In this document: piece after piece, positions 48,737-57,713 of the stretch | How the letters are laid out: the number at the start of each line of letters is the position of its first letter | Numbering within the stretch: the stretch's first letter is position 1 | NCBI GenBank assembly: GCA_015490555.1 | Contig: WFXO01000017.1 | Location: 1-60,401, forward strand | Source of the DNA: Caldifarciminota bacterium | Lineage (GTDB): Bacteria; Hydrothermota; Hydrothermia; WGAB01 | DNA length: 60,401 bases | Reading direction: 5' to 3' | The notes under the pieces: generated by a model | The model's input: the letters and a program-made list of their open reading frames with translations, nothing else | Told to the model about the DNA's origin: nothing | Database searches by the model: none | Made by a program: the position numbers and the translations under genes

Positions 48737-49288
48737 TTATCCTTGGTCTTTGGGAACAGGGTGGGCAATTTCCTTGACCCGTTCTTCGAAATTAAATTCC
48801 TTGTAGAACGGGTTGCCCTCTGGTGTGTGGCATTTCTTGCACGTATTCTCATCTGGACGAATGAGCCCAACTTCTGCAGGGTCCATCTCACCTTTATACA
48901 CCGCAACCATGATCTTCTTCTTGCGGTACTTAGACCCCGGACCATGGCAGGCTTCACATTGGACCCCTTCGAATTTGGCATTGTGCTCAGCGTCTGCATT
49001 GAGGTCGTAGCCACCTTCACCGAAACCTGTGGTATGACATTTCAAGCACTCCGGTGCTTTGGTCGGATCCTCGATGCCCAGTTTTGCAGCTGCTTCCTTG
49101 GCCTTCTCCGTCTTGAGTGACTCAAAAGCTTGAGCGTGCTTCCCCTCTTTCCAGATTCCGTATTGGTTTCCGTGCTTCTCTGACTTATGGCAGGTCTTAC
49201 ACTTTTTGACCCCAACGTACTCGAAATCCCCTGCTGTTAGGGGGATCACCAGGAAAAGTAAGGCCACCACTGCGAGCAACTTCTTCAT
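48737..49288 (-). CDS. Cytochrome c554-like tetraheme cytochrome
   Basis: 183 residues with AAGGAGG 6 nt upstream of ATG 49288. Signal peptide ending near TAG, then VGVKKCKTCHKSE, CLKCH, CEACHGPGS and CKKCH (four CXXCH). The VG-KKC--CH start and ACHGPGS step match cytochrome c554-family periplasmic carriers. It has its own promoter and terminator, so it is a separate, probably well expressed, soluble electron shuttle between the bc complex and the outer-membrane cluster. Confidence 0.9.
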   Translation of the reverse strand: MKKLLAVVALLFLVIPLTAGDFEYVGVKKCKTCHKSEKHGNQYGIWKEGKHAQAFESLKTEKAKEAAAKLGIEDPTKAPECLKCHTTGFGEGGYDLNADAEHNAKFEGVQCEACHGPGSKYRKKKIMVAVYKGEMDPAEVGLIRPDENTCKKCHTPEGNPFYKEFNFEERVKEIAHPVPKDQG

Positions 49289-49343
49289 CGATAAACCTCC
49301 TTTTTACCGTCCCACTGTGTATACAAAAGCTACGTTCATCCCT

Positions 49344-49372
49344 ATTTTAACATTGGGTCCCTCTTCTTTCAA
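49344..49372 (-). promoter_or_regulatory. Promoter of the c554-like gene
   Basis: Minus strand TTGAAA (49367-49372), 17-bp spacer, TAAAAT (49344-49349); leader of about 50 nt. Confidence 0.7.
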
Positions 49373-49440
49373 TCAAGCGTAAGCGTGAAAGGTATAGTAA
49401 ACTATTCAAGTTCTATGCGGATCTGCCAAATTGCATGGGG

Positions 49441-50442
49441 TCAATCTTCGGGTTCTTTCAAATACTGAAAGATTTGAATACGGTGGTTAAAGGGATCTGT
49501 GACATAGATGCGGTCTTGTTGATCAATTGCGATATCTCCAGGCATGCTAAATTGGCCAAAATCTGTCCCCACCCCCCCCACAAAGAGATAGAGTCGACCA
49601 TAGATATCGTAGATTTGGAACCCGGCGAACATGGCATCGCACACATAAATGTGACCTTCGGAGTCCACAGCAATTCCACGGGGCCGGGCGAAGGCACCAG
49701 GCCGGTCACCGGGCTCTCCGAAGAAGGAAAGGAGTTCCCCCGAAGGATCGAAGACTTGGATCCGGAAGTTCCCCATATCTACAACGTACAACCGGCCTTC
49801 CCGGTCTACCGTGATGTGGGTCGGGAAGTTAAACTGTCCAGGTTCGGAACCTCTTTCTCCCCATTTATCTATGAGGCCTTCCCGTTCCAAATCGACGAGG
49901 TAGATCGCATGGCCTTTAGAATCCGATACATACAGGATGTCCCTCTCGGGGTCGATGGCAAGACTCACGGGACGAATCCACTCCTCAAAGGCGTAGCGGA
50001 GCTTCAGTTTGAGAGTGGTTCGATCGAATCCTAAGACTGCTCGTTGTTCTGGCTCAGCAACAAACAGGAGGTTCCCTTTCTCCCAAACAGCTACGTCTTG
50101 GGGCCACTGCAGGTTATAGCCACGGCCTGAAGTATGGAGAACTCGACGTGTTTTTTTCTCTAAATTAAGGATCACTACACTGCGAAGGCCCTGATCCGCG
50201 ACATAAATGTTGCCAGAATCATCTACACAGATCCCGTAAGGTTGGAAAAACATCCATGGTTCTTTCTGCCCTGTAAGGACGCGGACCAAGCGACGTAGCC
50301 AGGATTCCCCAAGATCTGTAGTTCGGGCCAGAATACCAATCATCTGAATCCGTGGTGTCTCTGGTGGTGGTGGCCACACCAATGGCTCCTGCGGAGCCAA
50401 CTGATTCAAAAGGATCGTTCCTAATAGAAGTGTGTACATCAT
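49441..50442 (-). CDS. Secreted six-bladed NHL-repeat beta-propeller
   Basis: 333 residues, ATG overlapping the stop of the heptaheme gene. Signal peptide, a linker, then six NHL blades recognisable by repeats such as PYGICVDDSGNIYVAD, PTHITVDREGRLYVVD and PGDIAIDQQDRIYVTD. No catalytic motif. It closes the eight-gene cytochrome operon. NHL propellers accompany extracellular cytochrome genes in other metal reducers (recalled, not checked), so a scaffold or assembly role is inferred. Confidence 0.88.
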   Translation of the reverse strand: MMYTLLLGTILLNQLAPQEPLVWPPPPETPRIQMIGILARTTDLGESWLRRLVRVLTGQKEPWMFFQPYGICVDDSGNIYVADQGLRSVVILNLEKKTRRVLHTSGRGYNLQWPQDVAVWEKGNLLFVAEPEQRAVLGFDRTTLKLKLRYAFEEWIRPVSLAIDPERDILYVSDSKGHAIYLVDLEREGLIDKWGERGSEPGQFNFPTHITVDREGRLYVVDMGNFRIQVFDPSGELLSFFGEPGDRPGAFARPRGIAVDSEGHIYVCDAMFAGFQIYDIYGRLYLFVGGVGTDFGQFSMPGDIAIDQQDRIYVTDPFNHRIQIFQYLKEPED

Positions 50443-51152
50443 GGCATTTTCTTGATGGGTGGGAAATGTTTTGTGCCCGTCTTTCTATGGGGGTTGTGAC
50501 AACTCTCACATTCCCATGGGTTTCGGGCATGACTTTCCGGTAAAAAGGTGTGACATTCAGAGCAGGTGGTTGCCAAGTTTGGCTTGAGTAAGCTGGTTTG
50601 CCAGGCCGAGTGCATTTGGTGGCAGTCGGTGCAGGTAAGAAAAGTATGTGCGTCTTGGATTCGGAGCAGATGACAATTTCGACAAAGATTCGGACGGGCA
50701 TCCCTCAGCATTGGTCCTTCTTTTTTACTGTGAGGATCATGACAGGTCGTACATCCGATTCTTCCCTTTTTCAATGGGACGGACTCAGGGAGGTGAAGAG
50801 GAGGCGTATAATCTGGTCGTGCACGGACACGAAGTGCATATGGAATCCCGATTGGATGGTCATCTGTAAGAGAGAGTCCTAATAGACGATCACTCCGCAT
50901 TTTTTGTCCAATATTGCCGCCATCACTATGGCAGGCAAGGCAGAAAAGAGAGACTGAGTCTAAAACAGCATCGGGGGAAGAGGTTTGGATTTCACCTCGA
51001 GGAGAAAGAGAGAGTAAAAACCCCGCCTTCGCTCCATGAGAGGTGTGGCAGACTCCACAATAGTCTTGGGTAAGGTCTCTACGAATGTCATGGGGGCCAA
51101 AAACCCCCTGTGCTACAAGCACCCCGATGATCCACCAGTTACTTGGATTCAT
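50439..51152 (-). CDS. Heptaheme cytochrome c with OmcE-like tetraheme module
   Basis: 237 residues from ATG 51152, 14 nt inside the upstream gene; a longer frame lacks a signal peptide. Signal/TM (WWIIGVLVAQGVFGP), then seven CXXCH: CGVCHTSH, CLACHSDG, CTTCHDPH, CRNCH, CTDCH, CSECH, CESCHNPH. The first four, with DDHPIG between the second and third, follow the same plan as the tetraheme protein at 57714, so this looks like that module plus three hemes. Likely secreted or periplasmic. No Shine-Dalgarno; coupled translation. Confidence 0.85.
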   Translation of the reverse strand: MNPSNWWIIGVLVAQGVFGPHDIRRDLTQDYCGVCHTSHGAKAGFLLSLSPRGEIQTSSPDAVLDSVSLFCLACHSDGGNIGQKMRSDRLLGLSLTDDHPIGIPYALRVRARPDYTPPLHLPESVPLKKGRIGCTTCHDPHSKKEGPMLRDARPNLCRNCHLLRIQDAHTFLTCTDCHQMHSAWQTSLLKPNLATTCSECHTFLPESHARNPWECESCHNPHRKTGTKHFPPIKKMP

Positions 51153-51972
51153 GACACGTTGTACAGAAATTCTGAGGATTCGATACCAAAAACCGCAAAT
51201 ACGGGCTCCCATGAGGGTTGTGACAGGTGGTACAGGTCAAATCTTTGGATTGCATTGGATGTCGTATCACTGGGTGCGTTCCCTCTTGATATCTCGCCAG
51301 ATCGTGGCAGTATCCACACTGTTCCATGATTGTTTTCCCTCGCAACAAAACAGGATTCGGAGAACCATGGGGATTGTGACACACTGTGCAGTCTCCTACA
51401 GCAAAAGGGGCGTGCTGCCGTTCAGCGGATTCGAAGTCATGACAATCGAAACACACGTCTGTAGTTACCTGGTAATCTTCGTGACAATCAAAACATCCGT
51501 CTTCAAAAGGAGGGTGGAGGTCAGCCTTCAATGTGTCCACCACCGCGTTATGGCATTCCAGGCATGTGGAAGGAGAATCCATATCGAAATCATGACAATC
51601 ACTGCAGACTTCTCGAGGAATGGATGTCTGATGAAAACTGGAGTATAGAGCACCCCAACGGTTATTTTTCGAGGGGTGATAAATCACACGAAGAGTTTCG
51701 ACCACAACTTGGCCTTGATCATTGAGATACCGAATGATGAAACGATTAAACCCCTCCTGGAGATTTACCTTAAAATGGATGTATTCATCCATTTCTGATT
51801 TTGAGAGAATTGCTGGTGCAGGATCCAGATCAGCTTCTTCTGACTGCACAACGATCACCAGAGGATTCCCGGAGAAGGTGACTCCATTCTGTGGAGCCAA
51901 AATCCCCGGTTGCGCAACGAGGACCTGACTTAGCGCGAGAAGGAACGCGATTCGTGACATGACGGTCCGCAT
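51139..51972 (-). CDS. Octaheme cytochrome c with N-terminal Ig-like domain
   Basis: 277 residues from ATG 51972 (GGGAGG just upstream), overlapping the previous gene's end by 43 nt. Signal peptide, about 100 residues of beta sequence with an Ig-like ending (FKVNLQEGFNRFIIRYLND), then eight CXXCH: CSDCH, CLECH, CFDCH, CFDCH, CTVCHNPH, CGYCH, CTTCHNPH, CTTCH. CXXCH-N-P-H doublets are typical of doubled-CXXCH cytochromes. The Ig-like front may bind a partner or the cell surface. Confidence 0.85.
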   Translation of the reverse strand: MRTVMSRIAFLLALSQVLVAQPGILAPQNGVTFSGNPLVIVVQSEEADLDPAPAILSKSEMDEYIHFKVNLQEGFNRFIIRYLNDQGQVVVETLRVIYHPSKNNRWGALYSSFHQTSIPREVCSDCHDFDMDSPSTCLECHNAVVDTLKADLHPPFEDGCFDCHEDYQVTTDVCFDCHDFESAERQHAPFAVGDCTVCHNPHGSPNPVLLRGKTIMEQCGYCHDLARYQEGTHPVIRHPMQSKDLTCTTCHNPHGSPYLRFLVSNPQNFCTTCHESK

Positions 51973-52901
51973 GTTCCTCCCTTCTCCGTTTCTCTGAATT
52001 GTAAGGGGATCACCCATCCGTGTTTTCCAAAAGGAATTTGTGTTTTTAACATGAAAGACTGTGAACTTCCATGTGGAGAGTGACAAAAGGTGCATACCCG
52101 CCCTTTTTTCTGTTTGACATGGACGGCATGTAAGTTCTTCCCAAGCGCAGTCCGGAACCCTGAGTCCTCCCCGAAGATCTCTTCTCGATCATGACACTGC
52201 CAGCACAGATCATATCGAACAGGGGTGTAATAGGCGTACGGGTCTTTTGGGAAGTATGCATTAAGGAGATATGCATCTAAGGACGCATGCGGCTTGTGGC
52301 AGTTTAGACAGTCTTCCTCTGCTGGAGGATGGGGGTTCTCGGCCTCTATTTCCTTTTGTATTTTTGTGTGACATTCTAAACACAAGTCGGGAGATGATTT
52401 TTTCAAATAGGTATCCTTGGCTGATCCATGGACATCATGACAAAACCCACACCGTTCTAAAACGGGTTTGTGTCGGGATGCGTAGGCTGTGGGAAGTGCA
52501 GAACGATGGCACTGCCCGCATAGGTCATAGGGTGGTGACCGTAAGAGAAAATCCTGGCCGGAACTGTGGGGATCATGGCAGAAAGTACACCCTTCGTCCT
52601 CAATTGGAGAGTGGACATTCTCAAGATCTTCCGGAACATCATGGCATCCGGAACACAAGTCATTCACATCGTCGATGGGGGTCACAGTATGGGGGGGTTC
52701 ACCTTTTTTCGGCTTCTCTACGAGTTCGACTTCATGGCATGCATCACATCCCTCCTCCAAAGCTGGGTGTACCACTCTGCCTTGTGTGAGTTTTTCGTGG
52801 CAGTTAGAGCACACTAGTTCCTCGCCCTTTACAGCAGTGACAGAAACGCCGTAAAGGACAACGAAAATCCCAATGAGAAGCCACCAGTTTTCCCTTTTCA
52901 T
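51930..52901 (-). CDS. Undecaheme-type cytochrome c (10 CXXCH plus one CXXXCH)
   Basis: 323 residues from ATG 52901, where the signal peptide begins (MKRENWWLLIGIFVV). Ten CXXCH motifs in doubled-CXXCH style (CSNCH, CDACH, CSGCH, CTFCHDPH, CGQCH, CGFCHDVH, CLECH, CLNCHKPH, CWQCH, CTFCHSPH) and a final CGPSCH near the C-terminus, an unusual three-residue spacer. Densely packed heme wire of about one heme per 29 residues. Sits between the 15- and 8-heme genes. Confidence 0.88.
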   Translation of the reverse strand: MKRENWWLLIGIFVVLYGVSVTAVKGEELVCSNCHEKLTQGRVVHPALEEGCDACHEVELVEKPKKGEPPHTVTPIDDVNDLCSGCHDVPEDLENVHSPIEDEGCTFCHDPHSSGQDFLLRSPPYDLCGQCHRSALPTAYASRHKPVLERCGFCHDVHGSAKDTYLKKSSPDLCLECHTKIQKEIEAENPHPPAEEDCLNCHKPHASLDAYLLNAYFPKDPYAYYTPVRYDLCWQCHDREEIFGEDSGFRTALGKNLHAVHVKQKKGRVCTFCHSPHGSSQSFMLKTQIPFGKHGWVIPLQFRETEKGGTCGPSCHESRSFSR

Positions 52902-52938
52902 GGTATGTGTGGAGACCGCATCTCCTGGATCCGTGATT

Positions 52939-54996
52939 TCAGTAAGACTCTGGATCGTGGTTTTCGTTATGACACCGTAAGTAACACTTCCCGTGTCGAT
53001 ACCCCGTGTTGATGAATTCCAAGCGCCCCGAGTTTGATGGAGACACCACATTCGTGTCAAAGGTAACTAAATGGTCAAATTGTCCACCGTGTGGGTTATT
53101 GTGACACACACTACAAGGAGCCCTCTCATTTTGAACATGTTTTCTGTGATACCTGAAGCCAGACATTCTGCTAAAAAGGACCGAAGGATTATGACACTTA
53201 AAACACAAGGCATAGTTGTCGTAGTTGTAAGGGGTGTTGTCTGTGGTCACATAGTTTCGTTCTAACAAATCGTGATACTGGGAGCCGTGAGGGCCCGGGG
53301 GATCGGATCCCCCGTTCTGAGTCCCCGTATCGTTGTTGTGGCAGTCCGTACAATAGGTTAAACTGGTATTGGACCACCCATTGTAAAGAGATGGTACTGT
53401 ACCATCATACTGGCCCTGAGCATGCATGGGGTGATATCCGTGACCAGCGTCTGCAGCGTCTTTAATGCTCTTTCGGATGTTATCATGGCAGGAGAAACAG
53501 ACCTGGTACTGCTTGGTTGCGGGGTATACCGGGGTGCTGTCAATCTCTAAACCGTCCTTTCCGTAAAGTTCTGGGTTGACATCAGGCGCACTCCCAGGCT
53601 GTGGCATGTTGCCGGGTTCCGCCTTGTGACTATTATGGCAGAAGGAGCAAACCCCGTGGTGTGTGTAAGGTTTGTTAGCCGCAACTTCATACACCGGGGG
53701 CCCAGGACCATCTGCATCGTGGCAAGTCTGGCAGAGATTATTGGGCGACGCAACCAACGTATATGGGAAAAGGTTCCCACTATTCGGATCGGTCCACCCG
53801 TGGGGCCAGTGACAGTTATAACAACTGCCTTTCATGGATGCGGGGAGAGGCTGGTTGAAGACCCCTACACCCGTAAGTTTGGGAGGCAGAAGGGAGTCTC
53901 CTCCTACCCGATTTAAGTGTGCATAGTTCGTGTTATACCCGTTCCCCGGCCAAAGAGCCCCGTTTGTCGAGGAGAGGTGGATCCCGTTTCCACTAAAGGT
54001 ATGGCAGTCTGTACAAATGGTTTTCATGGATGTGTACAACAAATAACCGTCTCCGTTTGTGGGTAGTTTGATCACAAATGTGTCGCCTGGATCGATGGGA
54101 TCTGAAAGGGAATCAGGGTCCCAATTTAAAGTGGTCGCGGTATTGCTTTGAATGGTTCGAGGTTGGTACCACTTCCCCTGGTCATTTCCCGTACGGTCTA
54201 AAATCCAGACTTCCCACCCTACGAACTGATTCGGGGACCAAGAGGCATTGTTGTCTGTAAGGGAAACCCGTGTCCCGGACTCTGCAACACCCTTAACGGA
54301 TTGGGAGGAATATCCATAGTGCGTACTATGGCACGTTTGACATTGGACGATGTTGTTTACGATCGGAAGGGAGGGAGGATCTTGGAAATCAGCGGAGGTC
54401 ACAGGAAGCGTATCTCCAATCGGGTGTGAGGCCCAAACTGTGTCTCGAGATGGATGGATATTGTGACAGTCTGAACATTCATCGCCTCGTTTTTTCAGGT
54501 AATCAACAAGAATTGTGGCGGATGGTTTACCGCGTATCACATGGCATGACACACAAAGAGAATCGCCAGGAACCCGAAGGAAGGGGGGATAATCTTGGGA
54601 ATGCTCATCGTGGCAGGTGGCGCAAACCACAGCAGAATCGGGAAAACTTGGGTTGTATTCCAAACGCTGTCGGATTTCAGAGTTCAAAGGCTTCTGTGCA
54701 TCATAGATGGTGTTGACACTGTTGACATTGAAGCGATGTGTGGTTCCCTGAAAACCCGGAACGGCACTATCCGCATCGGACAGAATAAACCGTTCCGCAT
54801 CTCCACCCGGCATGTGACAACTCTGACACAGAGCGACATTGGTTGAGAACCGCCCAAGGCTTCCTCCAGGTGCGTTGTGGAGATCATGACATTGGAAGCA
54901 GTCATAATCATGGGAGGGCGGAAGCCCCCATCCAGGGAGAGTTGCGAACATAAGGATCCCTAAAAGGATCCCGGTTAGGAAACTTGAACGCTTCAT
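52939..54996 (-). CDS. Large multiheme cytochrome c (14 CXXCH plus one CXXXCH)
   Basis: 685 residues, GGGAGG before ATG 54996, which overlaps the preceding stop. Signal peptide (LTGILLGILMFATLPGWG). Fourteen CXXCH motifs and a C-terminal CYLRCH. A heme-free beta insertion at about residues 225-330 (NNASWSPNQFVGW, SNTATTLNWDP, DPGDTFVI) separates hemes 6 and 7. Likely the main extracellular or barrel-inserted cytochrome of the cluster. No lipobox is visible. Confidence 0.88.
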   Translation of the reverse strand: MKRSSFLTGILLGILMFATLPGWGLPPSHDYDCFQCHDLHNAPGGSLGRFSTNVALCQSCHMPGGDAERFILSDADSAVPGFQGTTHRFNVNSVNTIYDAQKPLNSEIRQRLEYNPSFPDSAVVCATCHDEHSQDYPPFLRVPGDSLCVSCHVIRGKPSATILVDYLKKRGDECSDCHNIHPSRDTVWASHPIGDTLPVTSADFQDPPSLPIVNNIVQCQTCHSTHYGYSSQSVKGVAESGTRVSLTDNNASWSPNQFVGWEVWILDRTGNDQGKWYQPRTIQSNTATTLNWDPDSLSDPIDPGDTFVIKLPTNGDGYLLYTSMKTICTDCHTFSGNGIHLSSTNGALWPGNGYNTNYAHLNRVGGDSLLPPKLTGVGVFNQPLPASMKGSCYNCHWPHGWTDPNSGNLFPYTLVASPNNLCQTCHDADGPGPPVYEVAANKPYTHHGVCSFCHNSHKAEPGNMPQPGSAPDVNPELYGKDGLEIDSTPVYPATKQYQVCFSCHDNIRKSIKDAADAGHGYHPMHAQGQYDGTVPSLYNGWSNTSLTYCTDCHNNDTGTQNGGSDPPGPHGSQYHDLLERNYVTTDNTPYNYDNYALCFKCHNPSVLFSRMSGFRYHRKHVQNERAPCSVCHNNPHGGQFDHLVTFDTNVVSPSNSGRLEFINTGYRHGKCYLRCHNENHDPESY

Positions 54997-56012
54997 CTCA
55001 AAGACCCTCCCTTTGGAAAGATCAACACTTTCCGCGTGAAACTGTGTGTAGGGCCTTGGTACCGGACAAAGTAAATTCCGGAACGCAAGAGGAGCTCAGC
55101 CTGATGAGTTGAGCGATTCGATTGATAAAGCTTTCGTCCCAGAATGTCGAAGACTTGGATTTCACCCTGTGTCCATGAAAGGACCATCTTCCCTGGCAGG
55201 GTATGGACCTCGAGAGCGGATGGATTCGGGGTGGAGGGAGATTCCGCTACATCCGTGGGTTCCTCAATGGCGATAGGTTCCAAATTGTTTAGGGTGATCA
55301 CCCAGAGTTTATTTTGCCACGGGCCGCCTATGGCAATCCCACCGCTGGTAGGCAATTCAAAGATTCCAAGTGAGTCTCCTTGTGCAGAAATACGCATGGC
55401 CTGCGGCATGAAGGCGTCAAGAACGATGTAAGGTCCAGAGTCAGTAACAGCATATAAATCTACCCCATACTGCAACGAAGTCGGAAGTTCGCTAGACTCA
55501 AAGAGGGTACCGCTAAGATCGTAATGTTTAAGAACCATCTTCATTCCCCAAAAGCCAGAATGCACTCGATCCAGCACCAAAAGTTGGCCATTCGAGAGAG
55601 GTGTAAAACCGAGGGGGAATTCGAGAGACTCCAAAGAAACCGATGTCCACTCTCCATCGAAAAGTTGCCAAAGGACGCCATTCCGATCTAGTACCGTGGG
55701 GGTTCCGTTCACCACTTCCAATTCTCTGACTTGCCCCATACTGAATGGGGATGAGTAAGACTCCAATAGGATGCCTTCCAGGGTGTACCGACTCAAAAGA
55801 TGCCGACTATGGTCTAATACCCAAAACCCATCATCCGTAAGGACGAGTTGGCTTGGGGTCCCCCATGACAAATCCACTTCCCAACTTTGGCCGTTCTCCG
55901 AATGTAAGTCTACGTAGTTTGGGGAAGTGTATAACACCCCAAGGATCCCACTTGAGACCGAAAGGTCTCTTGGGGTCAGGGTAGTAAGTATGAACGTGAT
56001 AAGCCAGACCAT
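54993..56012 (-). CDS. Secreted propeller-like protein with type IX-like sorting tail
   Basis: 339 residues with GAGGTGA 6 nt before ATG 56012. Signal peptide, then blade-like repeats with W/D/L pattern (DDGFWVLDHSRHLLSRYTL, in parts; NGQLLVLDRV; SGPYIVLDAF). The last 75 residues end IQVFDILGRKLYQ, LRSGIYFVRY, TRKVLIFPKG, the type A sorting signature used by type IX secretion. It would be carried through the outer membrane and attached to the surface. It lies between the barrel and the 15-heme gene, so a surface partner of the cytochrome conduit is inferred. Confidence 0.8.
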   Translation of the reverse strand: MVWLITFILTTLTPRDLSVSSGILGVLYTSPNYVDLHSENGQSWEVDLSWGTPSQLVLTDDGFWVLDHSRHLLSRYTLEGILLESYSSPFSMGQVRELEVVNGTPTVLDRNGVLWQLFDGEWTSVSLESLEFPLGFTPLSNGQLLVLDRVHSGFWGMKMVLKHYDLSGTLFESSELPTSLQYGVDLYAVTDSGPYIVLDAFMPQAMRISAQGDSLGIFELPTSGGIAIGGPWQNKLWVITLNNLEPIAIEEPTDVAESPSTPNPSALEVHTLPGKMVLSWTQGEIQVFDILGRKLYQSNRSTHQAELLLRSGIYFVRYQGPTHSFTRKVLIFPKGGSLR

Positions 56013-56029
56013 GGTTAATCACCTCGGCT

Positions 56030-57640
56030 CTAGAATGTAAAGTTCCGAAAAATCCGCACTTTGTAAACCTGATACCACCCATTGGATAGAACGTCCCATC
56101 TGAAATACGCTTCTCCTTCAATATACAGCATAAAAAGACGCCAGGAAAGTGTAATTTGATGGTCCCAATATTGTTGAATTTGCCCTTGATGGTTCGCACG
56201 GACCCAACGTTGGAGATAACGAAACGGAATCCGGAAAAGGAACCGCCCCTGATATTGAAGCCAAAACGACTGAGTCCATCCCCGAAAGACCCGATCCACC
56301 CGCTCCTGAAAGTAGAAGACCAAGGGGAGATAACGAAACTGAACCCCGATTCTCCACATGAGATAATTGAATTGAAACGAATTAAAAAATGCATAGTCCT
56401 CAACGAGAAGATCTCCTTTCGCTCTTTCCCACTGATAGAGGATGTTTCCCCACGTCCATCTGGTTAAACTCGCTGTGAACGAAATTTTCCATTTTGTACT
56501 ATAGGTATTGGATGTGTTTTGAACTCGATGGATCCCCCACGATCGGAATCCAGCAAATCCAAGGTTCACCCCGTAGAAAGCCTCCGGCAATCGGGGTGAA
56601 AGCTGAACTCCTTGAGAGAAATTGAACTGGGTAAAGGGGCGTTCACCCCAAAAACCTCGAAATGCCGTGAGCGATGGAGTCAAACTGAATTGGAGCCATT
56701 TGGTCCGGTGTAAGAAACGTAACGCGGAGGTCCAACGGAATTTTTGAATTTTTGAACTATTTCGATAATCCCAAAGAGAAAATGATTGGCGGAAAGAAAG
56801 ACGAGGCCGAAAACGATGAAACTGATTGATCCGCACCCCTGTTCCTAAGCTGGTCTCGCCGTTTTGAAATCGGGAATAGGCCTCAGACCAACTGAAAGCA
56901 AGATGCCCTTGTTCGCCGTAAAGCCAACGAACTGAAGAAATCCACGATCCCGTCCATCGGTTGACTTCCCAATCAAAAGTTCCCGTATTCTGCAAATGAA
57001 AACGTTCGTACTCGCGTGAATAAAAAAAGGAGTACCACCAACGTCTCCAACGATCGTGTGACAGTGCATCGTCATAGTTCATATAGAAAAAATTCTGACG
57101 GAATGTTATTCGTGGTTTCTCGTAAAATGAAGAGATCGAAACGGCTTCTGTAAAGAGATCTCTCAGAAATGCGGGATCTGTACTATAAAAAGAAGAACGA
57201 CTATAGTAGGCCTCCAAAAGACTATTGTGTCGAAACCGAAGCCAAAGTTTACGGAAAGTGCCGTTATATCGTGGGTTCCCCCAATAACTATCACGGATTT
57301 CTTGTTCTGTACGTTGATGGCTGATCCCCCCCTCTAAAAGAGTATGGTTGGGTTGGACTCTGATCAAAAAGGTGTATGGGAAGATGCTCGCGCGAGTATG
57401 TCGACGATCATGTGAACTCCCTAATGTTGTTAGTGTCCGGCTCATCCCCAACTGCGCATTTAAGTACAAAAAATTATACCAAGAAGCGTTGATATTTACC
57501 CGTAGGATACTTGATTGGAATTGAGTTTGAGTGAAGGAATAAGGAGAAGATTTCGCAAAAGACGTCCCCAATGTCCCTCCAATTTGTCCACTCAGTGAAA
57601 TGTGTCCTACGATGAGAAAATGGATGATTGTAGCAGTCAT
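56030..57640 (-). CDS. Outer-membrane beta-barrel protein (candidate porin of a cytochrome conduit)
   Basis: 536 residues from ATG 57640; no clear ribosome site. N-terminal hydrophobic segment (IIHFLIVGHISLSGQ) is signal-like but lacks early basic residues. The body is rich in Trp, Tyr, Phe and Arg with alternating hydrophobic/polar strands (e.g. KPRITFRQNFFYMNY, WTSALRFLHRT, FQFNYLMWRIGVQFRYL) and the protein ends in Phe (FRNFTF), the outer-membrane insertion signal. Size could hold about 20 or more strands, like OmbB/MtrB sheaths. No Cys, no heme motif. Surrounded by multiheme genes. Not recognised as a named family. Confidence 0.8.
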   Translation of the reverse strand: MTATIIHFLIVGHISLSGQIGGTLGTSFAKSSPYSFTQTQFQSSILRVNINASWYNFLYLNAQLGMSRTLTTLGSSHDRRHTRASIFPYTFLIRVQPNHTLLEGGISHQRTEQEIRDSYWGNPRYNGTFRKLWLRFRHNSLLEAYYSRSSFYSTDPAFLRDLFTEAVSISSFYEKPRITFRQNFFYMNYDDALSHDRWRRWWYSFFYSREYERFHLQNTGTFDWEVNRWTGSWISSVRWLYGEQGHLAFSWSEAYSRFQNGETSLGTGVRINQFHRFRPRLSFRQSFSLWDYRNSSKIQKFRWTSALRFLHRTKWLQFSLTPSLTAFRGFWGERPFTQFNFSQGVQLSPRLPEAFYGVNLGFAGFRSWGIHRVQNTSNTYSTKWKISFTASLTRWTWGNILYQWERAKGDLLVEDYAFFNSFQFNYLMWRIGVQFRYLPLVFYFQERVDRVFRGWTQSFWLQYQGRFLFRIPFRYLQRWVRANHQGQIQQYWDHQITLSWRLFMLYIEGEAYFRWDVLSNGWYQVYKVRIFRNFTF

Positions 57641-57651
57641 AAGGAAAAAGG

Positions 57652-57689
57652 TGGGGGGAGGTGAGCCTTGGTGGTCTCACACTCCCCCC
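57652..57689 (-). terminator. Intraoperon terminator/attenuator after the tetraheme gene
   Basis: On the minus strand the stem GGGGGGAGTGTGAG / CTCACCTCCCCCC (one bulge) is followed by ACCTTTTTCC. It lies between the tetraheme stop and the barrel start, and would let the first gene be expressed far above the seven that follow. Confidence 0.75.
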
Positions 57690-57713
57690 GACCCATCCCT
57701 TCCAATGGATGAC

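Noticed and set aside
55831-56403. 190-codon minus-strand frame overlapping the propeller and barrel genes
   Set aside because: It runs across the junction of two better genes in another frame and has no signal peptide, ribosome site or domain.
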